Positions 39,044 to 50,202 are shown, numbered from the stretch's first letter. The stretch: 64,000 nucleotides of DNA from Mycobacterium asiaticum (GCF_001673315.1 NZ_LZLQ01000080.1:62001-126000); one strand, 5' to 3'. Notes: a model not told the origin generated them from the sequence alone. Translations and numbers: made by a program.

Positions 39044-39601
39044 TCAGGGCCGCATAACGTCAAGCATGCCTTCGCTCGGTCTTGGTTGCGTGCGCCACGG
39101 TTGGGCATAGTCCTTGCGAACCACCCTCGCGTAGTTTGCCTTCATGCCCGCAAGAAGCATCGGGCGTAGTTCACCGGCATCCGGTGCCACTGCTAAGGCA
39201 CAGAGGAGGACTTCGACCGAAGCGTCATAGTCGTAGTGGCCGTGCACCGCTTGACGCAATGGGTAGGAACACCGGATCAATGGCGGCCAGTCCTCCGACA
39301 TCGGGTCCCCTTTTGGACTTCTAACCGGGCGTGCCTGCAGTGCTAGGTCTTCCGGCATGCCTGCGTAATGAGGGAGTTCGATCCTCTCAACTTCGGTGTC
39401 TCCCGCCAACCAGCGCAGCTCTGAACGTGACGTGAGCACACCGATAACGTCGACCTCGGCGAAGACGTCGTCACTTTCTTCGCCGCCCGTCCAAGCGATA
39501 ACTGCTTCCCCCAACAGATCTGAGTCCTTTTCACTCGCGCTGAGTGAACCGACCGCCGTGACGTTGACGCGAGAAAATGCCGGGGTCTCATCGAGGCGCA
39601 A
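39044..39601 (-). CDS. Hypothetical island protein (185 aa)
   Basis: The TTG at 39601 is chosen because AAGGAG lies seven bases upstream. The protein is acidic and soluble, with no signal peptide or membrane helix; two stretches, FSRVNVTAVGSLSASEKDSD and DDVFAEVDVIGVLTSRSELR, look like beta-strand-rich segments. No known family recognised. It lies in the same orientation as the broken genes to its left and the PASTA protein to its right. Confidence 0.55.
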   Translation of the reverse strand: MRLDETPAFSRVNVTAVGSLSASEKDSDLLGEAVIAWTGGEESDDVFAEVDVIGVLTSRSELRWLAGDTEVERIELPHYAGMPEDLALQARPVRSPKGDPMSEDWPPLIRCSYPLRQAVHGHYDYDASVEVLLCALAVAPDAGELRPMLLAGMKANYARVVRKDYAQPWRTQPRPSEGMLDVMRP

Positions 39602-39756
39602 CGGTTTCTCCTTCGAGCTGAGTCCGTGGAAAGGTGGAGCGTATCGGAACGGCGCAGATGGTAACAGGCAAGAGGGACACAACCCCGGGGTTGGTGAGCA
39701 GGCGCGCCTTAACCTCCCCTCGTCGGCCTACTCTCCCCAACCGTAAGGGGCGATGC

Positions 39757-40698
39757 TCAGGGCTTCGTGACGTAGACGACGACGCTGTTGTGACGACCGA
39801 GTGTGCAGCCAGGGTTTGGGTCGGTGCTGACGACTGTCCAATTCGATGCCACCCAGACCGATTTGTACTTCGGGTTAGCGGATGACAGCTCCACGCTGGT
39901 CAGCCCCAAGGCCTCAAGCCCAGCTTCAACGCCTCCGGCATTTTGACCAACGAAATCAGGCATCGTGATGTTGGCAGGCGTTTCGTCAATCGATATCGGC
40001 ACAGGACACGGCTTCGATCTAGCCTGTTCGGCGGGCGAGGGGATCCGGTGAATTGGATCGACCAAAAGAATCACCAGCCCGACGACGAGCCCAACACCCA
40101 GAATGACAGCAGGCCAGTTGAGAGCTGATCTGTTGACGGTCGATCGCACAGAAAGAGCCGTTTCAGACGCGGTGCCAGTGGATTCCAGCTCCCCGAGTGC
40201 CGACGACGGAGCAGACTTGCGGCAGTTTGCGGCAGTATCGGGTGACTTGTGGTTCACCGTGCACGTGCCGTGCCGATAGACTACCGACCGGCCATGCTGG
40301 GCTTCGTAGACAACGCCGGATGCGATCACCTCGGCCATCCGCTGGTCTTCCTGCGCTACCTGCTGAGCCCGTTTGTCGCGGGCAATCAAGAACCATGCAA
40401 GCAGTCCCGCTATGTAAACGACCTCGAAACACCAGCCAACTACGAATCGCGCCGTCGATGGATCTTCTGCGCCGGACTCAACAGCGATATAGGTGCCCAG
40501 CAGGTACGGCCACGCAGCTACGAAGAAAATGACGGCAGCGCCGAGCAGCCAAGCCAGGAGCCCGCCGCCTCCTCCCCCGCGCGAACCGCCGCCTTTCCAA
40601 GATGTGCCAGCTGAAAGTGGGCCGACACCAACCCCGATCCCCCGTGTCGAAATTCCACCTCTGATGCCGAAAGCGCCGCCACCGATTCCGAGCCGCAT
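39757..40698 (-). CDS. Membrane protein with DUF4236-like N-terminus and C-terminal PASTA-like domain
   Basis: 313 residues. The N-terminus MRLGIGGGAFGIRGGISTRG and the following GVGVGPLSAGTSW resemble DUF4236. Two hydrophobic helices follow at about residues 48-70 and 85-105, then a soluble linker with a CxxxxxxxC-containing segment, a third helix (VILGVGLVVGLVILLV) and a C-terminal PASTA-like domain (MPDFVGQNAGGVEAGLEALG, ending VVVYVTKP). PASTA domains bind muropeptides or act as spacers outside the membrane. Such mixed architectures are common in phage-derived islands; function unknown. Confidence 0.7.
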   Translation of the reverse strand: MRLGIGGGAFGIRGGISTRGIGVGVGPLSAGTSWKGGGSRGGGGGGLLAWLLGAAVIFFVAAWPYLLGTYIAVESGAEDPSTARFVVGWCFEVVYIAGLLAWFLIARDKRAQQVAQEDQRMAEVIASGVVYEAQHGRSVVYRHGTCTVNHKSPDTAANCRKSAPSSALGELESTGTASETALSVRSTVNRSALNWPAVILGVGLVVGLVILLVDPIHRIPSPAEQARSKPCPVPISIDETPANITMPDFVGQNAGGVEAGLEALGLTSVELSSANPKYKSVWVASNWTVVSTDPNPGCTLGRHNSVVVYVTKP

Positions 40699-40848
40699 CC
40701 AGTGACGGTACTGCGGCGCCGGTCACCCTAAGAGGGGATTGTCCAAGAACGTTTAAGGCCAACCGAAACAGAGTGACACAGCTTGTCGTGACGTTGGCCT
40801 CCCCTTGACAAGGGCACTGTAGCGACGGGACTAATCGACCGGGGCCAA

Positions 40849-41088
40849 TTATGGGCAGCGTTTGAGCGTCGTCATATCAATGAAGTTGTCTGGCGTCGTC
40901 TCAACTACGTAGCCGACCTCATGCGCCTCAAGCAGTTCGACGAGGTCGGCGGCGGGCGCTTCGGCCAGCAAGATGGCGAGCCGTGAACCTCCGACACACC
41001 GTCCATAGTCGAGTACTTGACCGAGCGCCCGATACACATATCGCATGTTCGGTTGACCGCCTCCGACCCCGCGATGGATCACCACCAC
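40849..41088 (-). CDS. Hypothetical protein (79 aa), low certainty
   Basis: A short frame from a GTG or ATG-like start at 41088 with plausible composition (LAILLAEAPAADLVELLEAH). It lies between divergently arranged island genes, and an ATG lies 14 codons in. No domain recognised. It might be a real small island gene or chance. Confidence 0.35.
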   Translation of the reverse strand: MVVIHRGVGGGQPNMRYVYRALGQVLDYGRCVGGSRLAILLAEAPAADLVELLEAHEVGYVVETTPDNFIDMTTLKRCP

Positions 41089-41112
41089 CGGTTGTCGGTG
41101 CGTATTCCTAAG

Positions 41113-41610
41113 ATGTCATTTGTGCAGCTCACGACACTTATGTACCCGTCTTGGCAGCGATCCTCGGACCCTGTGGGAGTAGCGGAAGCCCACGACTTTA
41201 TCTCCCCTGGCAGGCACGACGAGATCCCCATAGAGGGGGTGGGCGTCGTGCACGTCACTACCGAGGTGCCTGACGACGATCCTGGTTACGCCTACACCGA
41301 TGTCTTCGTGCAGACCTACCGGGACGGCCACCTCAACAGTCCCGTGCGACTTGTTGGCTCGGTATGTGAGCGCCCTTTCACGCTGTCGATGCATACCCAT
41401 TGGAGCGAGGTCGAACGTCTGTGCAGATGTGTGCGCGGCGACCGCGATGCGCTTGGCCTTCAAGACATCAACTGGGAAATAGAAGCCGAACCTCTACGAC
41501 CGGAGGGAACTGCAGCCCCCGAGGACGGTGATGCGCCAGATGTTCACAGCCTCTTGTCCAGAGCGTTACGCAGAGATTCCCACCGGAATGAAATACCGAC
41601 TCGCGCTTGA
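41113..41610 (+). CDS. Hypothetical island protein (165 aa)
   Basis: Begins with ATG at 41113 (MSFVQLTTLMYPSWQRSSDP); the frame is open 32 codons further upstream, but that part overlaps the minus-strand gene region and looks non-coding. The protein is soluble and acidic, with no known motif. It precedes the nuclease gene on the same strand by about 120 bp. Confidence 0.5.
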   Translation: MSFVQLTTLMYPSWQRSSDPVGVAEAHDFISPGRHDEIPIEGVGVVHVTTEVPDDDPGYAYTDVFVQTYRDGHLNSPVRLVGSVCERPFTLSMHTHWSEVERLCRCVRGDRDALGLQDINWEIEAEPLRPEGTAAPEDGDAPDVHSLLSRALRRDSHRNEIPTRA

Positions 41611-41733
41611 GGTTTGGGCCCCGTATTTTTGCGACGTTCCAGATCGCCGGCGCTCAGGTCTAGCAACGTGCCGAGCGACCAACTCAACATTGGACTCTGG
41701 TCAAGGGCCACGAGTACAAGGCAGCATCATTGC

Positions 41734-42429
41734 ATGCCAACAGATGACAGAATCGCTAGCTGCGCCGCGTACTACCGAACGCGGCTAGACAGCCGTCCGG
41801 GGACGCCGGAATCGCTCCAACAGGCGACACGCAGCGGACTGCAGCAGATCATCGAGAGGGCTGGGGCGAAGCGACGCTCCGATCCGTTGCTAGCCCGCCT
41901 CGATGAGGCCTTCGCCGAGGCCGGAATCGTCACATTCCCTCGCCTCACAGACCCCCACAACAGGCCCGACGAGCGCATCTACATCTTCGACCGCGACCAC
42001 CAGATTGAAGGCTTGACCCAGGCACGTCAGTCATTCCGCGATCAAGCGGCACTTCGAGACTTCATCCTTGCCAACCGACACCAGTTCGAGGCACTACGCG
42101 GGCTATCCGAAATCACGCCGGAGGCCAAGCTGCCCAGCGGTCGGCGGTTGGACTTGCTGGCCAAGAGACCCCGCCGCAATCAATTGGTCGGCATCGAACT
42201 GAAGCTGGATGAGGCGGACGATCGGGCGGTAGGTCAATCCCAGCACTATATCGACGACCTGGCGAAGGAAGCCGAAAGGCAAGGCATGGAGCCACATTTC
42301 GCGCTGATCGCGGGCGGGCAACCGAACAAGTCGGTGCGTGCTCGAATTGAAAGCTATGCCAAGGCCAGAGGCGTAGGCGCGACCTTCCTTCTCCACCGTG
42401 TTGAAATGAGCCTTCGCCTGCATCCTTGA
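41734..42429 (+). CDS. PD-(D/E)XK nuclease-like protein (NucS/RecB-type domain)
   Basis: 231 residues from ATG 41734. The catalytic signature is complete: GRRLDLLAK (D140), LVGIELK (E155, K157) and QSQHYIDDL (Q168 or Q170, Y172), the arrangement of RecB-like and NucS-type endonucleases. The first 130 residues are helical and have no recognised domain. In an integrative element it could be a defence or recombination nuclease; a lone restriction-type enzyme without methyltransferase is also possible. It looks intact, unlike several neighbours. Confidence 0.7.
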   Translation: MPTDDRIASCAAYYRTRLDSRPGTPESLQQATRSGLQQIIERAGAKRRSDPLLARLDEAFAEAGIVTFPRLTDPHNRPDERIYIFDRDHQIEGLTQARQSFRDQAALRDFILANRHQFEALRGLSEITPEAKLPSGRRLDLLAKRPRRNQLVGIELKLDEADDRAVGQSQHYIDDLAKEAERQGMEPHFALIAGGQPNKSVRARIESYAKARGVGATFLLHRVEMSLRLHP

Positions 42430-42748
42430 CACTCCGGCGCGCTGGCACTTCTTGGCGGGCGATGGCTAGCTCGACGGCCTCGTTGATCATGTCGCGTAGC
42501 GCTGGGCGAGCCGATCAGTGGCGTCACTCATCGCTGCCGCCCTGGCTCGTCGGTCCGCTGGAATGTGTTCTGGTCCAGCCATTCCGCGACATCCGACCAG
42601 CCGTACCGGACTCGGCTTCCACGCTTGATGAACTTCGGGCCGATTCCCCGGTAACGGTCCTAGGCGAGCGAAGCGGTTGAGGTGTAGAACCATCGTCACA
42701 TGATGGTCCACCTTTTGTGGCACCACCTTCCGGACTACGATCTCTAGC
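42430..42748. other. Stretch of decayed phage-type reading frames
   Basis: On the minus strand this holds the excisionase-like remnant (42528-42659) and, overlapping its stop by ATGA, a 14-codon frame (MSDATDRLAQRYAT) whose stop overlaps another ATG starting MINEAVELAIARQEVPARRS. That last frame then runs into the convergent nuclease gene. The chain of ATGA overlaps suggests a former operon damaged by small indels. Confidence 0.5.
42528..42659 (-). pseudogene. Remnant of a helix-turn-helix excisionase/DNA-binding protein
   Basis: The minus-strand frame reads DRYRGIGPKFIKRGSRVRYG, then WSDVAEWLDQ and a TGA. This is the C-terminal half of the HTH_17/AlpA-like excisionase domain (GxGPkfiKxGrxVRYrxsDvxxWl). 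The N-terminal half is missing or shifted: an in-frame TAG lies immediately upstream and no start is available. It supports a mobile-element origin for the island. Confidence 0.65.
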
Positions 42749-43132
42749 ATGGATGGCGGGATCATCCGGCTCATACATCGTCCAAAGGCCTTGTTTGTCG
42801 CAGCGTGTTTCGTCGCGTGCCTGGCGTGGACCGCGCCACTGGCACATGCCGATCCCGATCTGGCCGCTTACGTCGAGATGCTCGATATCGGTGGGGTTCC
42901 GTATGACACCCCCGCCGGAGCCGTGCTGATGGGCCAAGGTGTCTGCACCGCGCTGGCAGACGACAGAGGAATCGACGCGGTTGAACATGGGCTAATGGTC
43001 GGCGGCAGAAGCGCGGGCGAGGCTGACTGGACCAAGGATCAAGCCGACTGGCTCATCACGGCAGCGGTAGCGGACCTGTGTCCTCAGGAGCGGGCGGTGC
43101 TGAAGGCCTACGGTCCACCATTCTTTAAGTAG
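42749..43132 (+). CDS. Secreted DUF732 protein
   Basis: 127 residues. A signal peptide covers about residues 1-34 (KALFVAACFVACLAWTAPLA, cleavage near AHA-DPDL). The mature part, LDIGGVPYDTPAGAVLMGQG followed by VCTAL and ending after a CPQ-containing helix, is the DUF732 pattern with two conserved cysteines. DUF732 proteins are numerous in mycobacteria and their phages and of unknown function. It appears intact. Confidence 0.8.
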   Translation: MDGGIIRLIHRPKALFVAACFVACLAWTAPLAHADPDLAAYVEMLDIGGVPYDTPAGAVLMGQGVCTALADDRGIDAVEHGLMVGGRSAGEADWTKDQADWLITAAVADLCPQERAVLKAYGPPFFK

Positions 43133-43161
43133 TTGCGCGGAGTTAGACGCTCGATGTCTAA

Positions 43162-43281
43162 GAAGCTGTCGAAGTTGACTACTACAACGTCGAACGCCGT
43201 CACAGCTACCTCGGTAACATCAGCCCCACAGAGTTTGAAACGCTCTGGACATTTACCTACTCGATCCCTCAACTCGCATGA
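43162..43281 (+). pseudogene. C-terminal fragment of an IS3-family transposase
   Basis: The frame reads EAVEVDYYNVERRHSYLGNI, then SPTEFETLW, the C-terminal DDE-domain signature of IS3-family OrfB (YYNxxRxHSxLGxxSPxEFE). It is preceded by a TAA and has no further transposase sequence upstream. It differs from and is opposite in strand to the OrfB that follows, so it is a second, older insertion remnant. Confidence 0.7.
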
Positions 43282-43346
43282 TCGTGGCTCGAAACGGCGG
43301 GAACAGATCAATCCGGTTTTAGAGCCAGGTTGTCGTAGTTCTGGAT

Positions 43347-44318
43347 TCAGTTGATCTCGCAGGCCATGGCGTAGTGGTCATGGGCGCAGGCCGCAGCGTA
43401 CTCGGCCGGTGTGCGGTAGCCCAGGGCCGAATGCCGGTGCCGTGTGTTGTGTTCGTCCTTGAAGTCGCCGATCACCACCCGCGCCTCGAGCAGGGTGTTC
43501 CAGTGGTTGCGGTTGAGGCACTCCTTCCGTAGCCGGTTGTTGAACGATTCGATGTATCCGTTGTTCCATGGGGTGCCGGGCGGGATGTAGGACATTCCGA
43601 CCTTGTTCTCGCAGAACCGTTGTAGCGCTTGAGAAACCAACTCAGGACCGTTGTCCATCCGCAACACCCGCGGCGCGCCGCCGGCAGCGGCGAACACCTT
43701 CTTGAGTTCGTCGACGAGCCGCTCGGCGGTGATCGAGCGCTCCACCAGATGCAGCAGCGACTCCCGGGTGTGTTCGTCGAGCATCGACGCGATCTTGACG
43801 GCCTTGCCGTCAGTGGTGGAGTCGAACTGGAAGTCGATCGCCCACACCACCTTCGGTGCATCGGCGATCACCTCCGGGAGCACCGAGGACGTTCCGGTCC
43901 GCTTACGCGGGCTGTGGATCCGCCGCTGCAGTCCCTCTGCGCACCACAGCCGGTGCACCTTCTTCACGTTGATCACACGGCCCTCGTCGTGCCGCAACGC
44001 CGCCCACGCACGCCGAAACCCGTGGCACGGGTGTTTGACGGCGTAGGCGCGTAGCCAGGCCCGTAGATCGGCGTCAGGATCCGCCGGCGTCGTCGCCACC
44101 GGCGGCCGGCGGTAGGTGGAACGAACAAGCCCAACCGCTTTGCAGGCCAACCGTTCCGACATGCTCAACGTGTCCTTGAGCATGTCCACGGCGCGGCGCT
44201 TGGCAGCCGGGCTCAGAATTTTCCACCGAACGCGGTAGCGCTTGCCTTGCTTGGTCTCGTAGGCCGTGCCCAGCCGCCATGCCCACACCGTTGAAGTAAG
44301 GTGGCCAAATTTTGGCAA
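43347..44318 (-). CDS. IS3-family transposase OrfB
   Basis: 323 residues. An HTH_21 region (GFRRAWAALRHDEGRVINVK) precedes the rve integrase core; the DDE triad lies in VWAIDFQFDSTTDG, LRMDNGPELVS and GYIESFNNRLRKEC, and the end RHRHSALGYRTPAEYAAAC is typical. OrfB normally follows an OrfA by ribosomal frameshift, but only 87 bp separate it from the nrdF2 end and no OrfA is present; the first 30 residues look like fused foreign sequence. Probably a truncated, inactive copy. Confidence 0.85.
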   Translation of the reverse strand: MPKFGHLTSTVWAWRLGTAYETKQGKRYRVRWKILSPAAKRRAVDMLKDTLSMSERLACKAVGLVRSTYRRPPVATTPADPDADLRAWLRAYAVKHPCHGFRRAWAALRHDEGRVINVKKVHRLWCAEGLQRRIHSPRKRTGTSSVLPEVIADAPKVVWAIDFQFDSTTDGKAVKIASMLDEHTRESLLHLVERSITAERLVDELKKVFAAAGGAPRVLRMDNGPELVSQALQRFCENKVGMSYIPPGTPWNNGYIESFNNRLRKECLNRNHWNTLLEARVVIGDFKDEHNTRHRHSALGYRTPAEYAAACAHDHYAMACEIN

Positions 44319-44405
44319 TAGCGGTGCGCCGCTATCAGCGGAGGATAGAGGGTACCTTAGCTGACCTGACGCCTCGCCTGGCTTAGCAACGCCCTGAGCT
44401 GTGTC

Positions 44406-46641
<2,236 letters not shown>

Positions 46642-46707
46642 TGTCAAGCTTCGCTGACACGCGCAGCGAATCCGTTTAGCGCAGTTGGCGATCGGCCATA
46701 AACGCGG

Positions 46708-48249
46708 TCACGCGACTTGCTTGCGCGCCTTGTCGCCCACTCCCAGGAACTGGTATTCCTCCGGCTTCACCGCACGGGTCGCCCGCCAGTACTCCCAGGT
46801 GTACCCACCCCAAAGGACGGTGTTGTTGCCGTGCTCGTCGAGGTACCAGCTGCTGCAGCCGCCGCTGTTCCACACCGAACCGGCGAGTCTCTCCTGCATC
46901 GCGTCGTTGAACCGATCCTGGGCTTCCCGCGTTGGCGCCAGGGCCTGGGCGCCCTTCTTATCGCACTTGGCGATGGCGTCGGCCACGTAGCGGATCTGGG
47001 ATTCGATCATGAACACCACCGAGTTGTGCCCCAGGCCGGTGTTGGGACCCAGCAGGAAGAACAGGTTCGGTACGTCGGCGACGGTCACGCCCCGGTGCGC
47101 GCCGATACCTTCGCGATTCCATCGGTCGACCAGGTCCTCGCCCTGCTGACCCTTGATGTCGACATAGGTATAGGAGTCGGTGACGTGGAAGCCGGTCGCG
47201 TACACGATGACGTCGGCTTGCCGCTCGCGGCCGTCCTCGGTGACGATTCCGTCCTTGGTGATGCGGGTGATGCCCTCGGTGATCACCTCGGCGTTCGGGC
47301 TGGCGAGCGCCGCATAGTAGGTAGAGGAATTCAGGATGCGCTTGCAGCCGATCCGGTAATTCGGGATCAGCTTGCGGCGCAACTCGCGGTCCCTGATCGA
47401 CCGCCAGATGTTCCACTTGCAGTACGCCTCAATGAATCTGAGCGCGTTCGGGCGCTTGGTCATGCCGAACGCCAATGCCTCCTGCGCCCAGTAGATGCCC
47501 ATCCGGACCAACGCGCGCAGACCAGGGACGTTCTCCATCGCCGACCGCACCGGCCGCGGGATCTCCGGATTGGACCGGGGCACCACCCACGGCGGGGTGC
47601 GTTGGTAGAGCTGAAGCTCGGCGACATCCCCGACAATCTCGGGCACGATCTGGATCGCGCTGGCGCCGGTCCCGATGATCGCCACCCGCTTGCCGGTCAG
47701 GTCGACGCTGTGGTCCCACTGCGCGGAATGGAAGGCGGGTCCGGCGAATTCTTCGCGGCCTTCGATGTTCGGGAACGACGGAATGTGCAACGCGCCGGCG
47801 CCCGAGACCAGGAACTGCGCGACGTATTCGCGTCCGTCGGCGGTGAACACATGCCAGCGGTACTCGTCGTCATCCCAGTAAGCGCGCTCGACCAGAGAGT
47901 CGAACTCGATGTAGCGACGCAGCCCGTACTTGTCGGTGACCCCTTCGAGGTAATCCCAGATTTCCGGCTGGAAGGAGAACGGGTTCTTCCAGTCCGGCTT
48001 GGGCTCGAAGGAGTAGGAGTACAGGTGAGACGGGATATCACAGGCGCACCCAGGATAGGTGTTGTCCCGCCAGGTGCCGCCGATATCGGTGGCCTTTTCC
48101 AGGATGATGAAGTCAACGCCCTGCTTCTGCAGCGCGATCGCCATGCCCAAACCGGAGAACCCGGTCCCGATGATGACGACACGGCTGTGCTTCGGCGGCG
48201 CCTGCGGTTTTTCGGCCGGGTCGGTGGCCGGTGAGACGACATCAGTCAT
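46708..48249 (-). CDS. Baeyer-Villiger-type flavin monooxygenase (Rv3049c homologue)
   Basis: 513 residues from ATG 48249. The FAD loop is VVIIGTGFSGLGMAIALQKQ, and the BVMO fingerprint FAGPAFHSAQWD (FxGxxxHxxxWD) is present, followed by the NADP loop IGTGASAIQIVPEI. Such enzymes oxidise ketones to esters or related thio compounds using NADPH and O2. The gene next to it encodes a TetR regulator on the same strand, 154 bp upstream. Confidence 0.9.
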   Translation of the reverse strand: MTDVVSPATDPAEKPQAPPKHSRVVIIGTGFSGLGMAIALQKQGVDFIILEKATDIGGTWRDNTYPGCACDIPSHLYSYSFEPKPDWKNPFSFQPEIWDYLEGVTDKYGLRRYIEFDSLVERAYWDDDEYRWHVFTADGREYVAQFLVSGAGALHIPSFPNIEGREEFAGPAFHSAQWDHSVDLTGKRVAIIGTGASAIQIVPEIVGDVAELQLYQRTPPWVVPRSNPEIPRPVRSAMENVPGLRALVRMGIYWAQEALAFGMTKRPNALRFIEAYCKWNIWRSIRDRELRRKLIPNYRIGCKRILNSSTYYAALASPNAEVITEGITRITKDGIVTEDGRERQADVIVYATGFHVTDSYTYVDIKGQQGEDLVDRWNREGIGAHRGVTVADVPNLFFLLGPNTGLGHNSVVFMIESQIRYVADAIAKCDKKGAQALAPTREAQDRFNDAMQERLAGSVWNSGGCSSWYLDEHGNNTVLWGGYTWEYWRATRAVKPEEYQFLGVGDKARKQVA

Positions 48250-48403
48250 GGTGAGTCTTTCCTGTTGTGCCCGATATAGGTCGGCGCGCGCCGACTGCAA
48301 TGCAGATACCCAGTACCCGAGGTGCAAATACCCAGTACCGGTGGTATCAGATAAGCCGAGTGTCGCCGATCAATTCGGCGATGTCAACGTCGCTTGGCTC
48401 AGG

Positions 48404-49141
48404 TCAGGACAGCGTCGCCGGCATGGCGTCGTGGATGGGCTTGTCCGGATCCAGCACGATGCCGAGCGTTTCGGCGGTGCCGACGATCACACCCATCATG
48501 ATGGTCGTGAGCTGATTGACGAACTGCTCCCGTGTCATGGCACGCGAACTGTCCGGCTCTGGGCCGAGCCACCACTCAGTGGCCGAGGCCGCGCAGCCGA
48601 AGGCCGAGAATGCGGCCAGCTCGAACGCGGCGGCATTGAGCTCCATGTCGCGGAGTTCATTGTTGAACATGTCGGCCATAGTCAGCGTGATCGCCCGGCC
48701 TTCGTTGAGCGTCCGCACTGTCGCCTTGGACTGAGCGTTGGAACTGGCGCCCTGGATGAACACCCGCACCACGTTGGGATGCTCGTCGAGCAGGCTGACG
48801 AACTCCTCGACCGCACGCCGGATGACCTGCCGAGCCGAGTCGGTGGCCAGGTTGATCGACGGGAAGATCGCCGCCCACAGCATGTCCCGTAGCCGTTCCC
48901 CGATGGCCAGGAACAAATCGGACTTGTCGGCGAAATGCCGGTAGATCTTGGGCTTGGCAGTGCCGGCCTCTTCGGCGATCTCCCGCACACTCAATTCCGG
49001 CCCCAAACGGTCGATGGCACGGAAAGCCGCGTCGACGATCTCACTGCGCACCTTCTTGCGGTGTTCGCGCCACCGCTCGCTGCGCGCGTCGACTTTGCCC
49101 CCAGGCTTCGGACTGGGGTGGGGCAAAGACGGCCGAGGCAT
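48404..49141 (-). CDS. TetR-family regulator (Rv3050c homologue)
   Basis: 245 residues from ATG 49141. The HTH covers VREIAEEAGTAKPKIYRHFA with the preceding helix IVDAAFRAIDRLG. A long ligand-binding domain follows. It lies upstream of the Baeyer-Villiger-type gene and probably controls it and itself. In M. tuberculosis this gene is adjacent to nrdE; here a 7-kb block is inserted between them. Confidence 0.88.
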   Translation of the reverse strand: MPRPSLPHPSPKPGGKVDARSERWREHRKKVRSEIVDAAFRAIDRLGPELSVREIAEEAGTAKPKIYRHFADKSDLFLAIGERLRDMLWAAIFPSINLATDSARQVIRRAVEEFVSLLDEHPNVVRVFIQGASSNAQSKATVRTLNEGRAITLTMADMFNNELRDMELNAAAFELAAFSAFGCAASATEWWLGPEPDSSRAMTREQFVNQLTTIMMGVIVGTAETLGIVLDPDKPIHDAMPATLS

Positions 49142-49230
49142 TCTCACCACGTGTTGCACCTTACCGCTTAGGAGCCGCTGACCTGGGCAGACCGCGTACC
49201 CGCGACGACATGTCGCCAGCACTCACGGCA

Positions 49231-50202
49231 TCACGGCGATAAACGCAGCACTTCGCTCGGGGAGCGGCCGAACTCGCGCCGGTAGTCGGCGGCAAACCGG
49301 CCGAGATTGCCGAAGCCCCACCGGTACGCGACGGCCGCAACGGTTGTCCCGTCCTCAATCGAGGATTGCCGCAGCTCCGCGTGTGCTTGGGCGAGACGAA
49401 TCGACTTCAGATACGCCATTGGTGTGGTGTCTAAGTGCCTACGAAAAGCTTCCTGGAGGGCACGCGTGCTCAGCCGGGCAGCGGCCGCCACATCCCGGAT
49501 CCGCACATCCTCGGCCACGGAGTCCTCGAGGTAGGCGATGGCACGACGGACGGCCGGCGGCCTGACCTCGCCACTCGATCCCGCCGGTGGAAATGCCCCT
49601 GGGTATGCCTCGACGATGCTGGCCACAAGCGTCCGACGCATCTGTTCGCGCAGTAACGCACCGGATGTCAGGAGTCCGTTCGGCCCGGCATTGCGGAGCA
49701 GGAAATGCATGACCTTCGCCACCGCGACGCTCCCCGGCTTCGACGGACGCCAGCTCAACGGAAATCGGACAGCACCTGATCCTCCCGCCCCGGTGAACTC
49801 GGCAACCGCGGTCTCGAAATCGCTGCGCGCAATCCGCACATGAAAAAGGTTGCAGTTCTCTTCCCAGCGCAGCCGGTACGCCGTGTGCGCGTCCAGGACG
49901 ACGTGTTCGCCTGGCAACAGCAGCCGGTCCCCACTGTCAGCACGGACGGCCAGCCGCCCGGCGATCTGCTGGGACACCAAGACGAAGTCGTCAAACGTCG
50001 ACGAATCCAGCGAGGTGATGGCGGGACCAAACGACAACGAGTAGACACCGAGCCCAGGTGCGCCGCCCTCGGCATGGCGGGCGCGGAAGGTCGACGGGCC
50101 GCCGCGGACGGTGAGGCGGTGGGGGCAGTAGACCGCCGCAATCCGGCTTCGAGCTTCGTGTGGATCGGAGGTGTCGGTCCGGATGCGAAGACCCTCGATC
50201 AT
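49231..50202 (-). CDS. AraC-family regulator
   Basis: 323 residues. The N-terminal half is an AraC-binding-like domain (VRADSGDRLLLPGEHVVLDA), and the C-terminal half has the double HTH: VRIRDVAAAARLSTRALQEA and VAAVAYRWGFGNLGRFAADY with the REFGRSPSEVLR end. ATG at 50202 overlaps the stop of the oxidoreductase upstream (ATGA), so the regulator is cotranscribed with it. It probably senses a substrate of that enzyme or of the nearby genes. Confidence 0.9.
   Translation of the reverse strand: MIEGLRIRTDTSDPHEARSRIAAVYCPHRLTVRGGPSTFRARHAEGGAPGLGVYSLSFGPAITSLDSSTFDDFVLVSQQIAGRLAVRADSGDRLLLPGEHVVLDAHTAYRLRWEENCNLFHVRIARSDFETAVAEFTGAGGSGAVRFPLSWRPSKPGSVAVAKVMHFLLRNAGPNGLLTSGALLREQMRRTLVASIVEAYPGAFPPAGSSGEVRPPAVRRAIAYLEDSVAEDVRIRDVAAAARLSTRALQEAFRRHLDTTPMAYLKSIRLAQAHAELRQSSIEDGTTVAAVAYRWGFGNLGRFAADYRREFGRSPSEVLRLSP

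Noticed and set aside
44319..44405. Possible OrfA of the IS3-family element upstream of OrfB
   Set aside because: Only 87 bp remain before nrdF2 and no OrfA-like helix-turn-helix or frameshift signal was found.
46717..48234. Long plus-strand frame antisense to the Baeyer-Villiger-type monooxygenase
   Set aside because: Shadow of the BVMO frame, with no recognisable domain.
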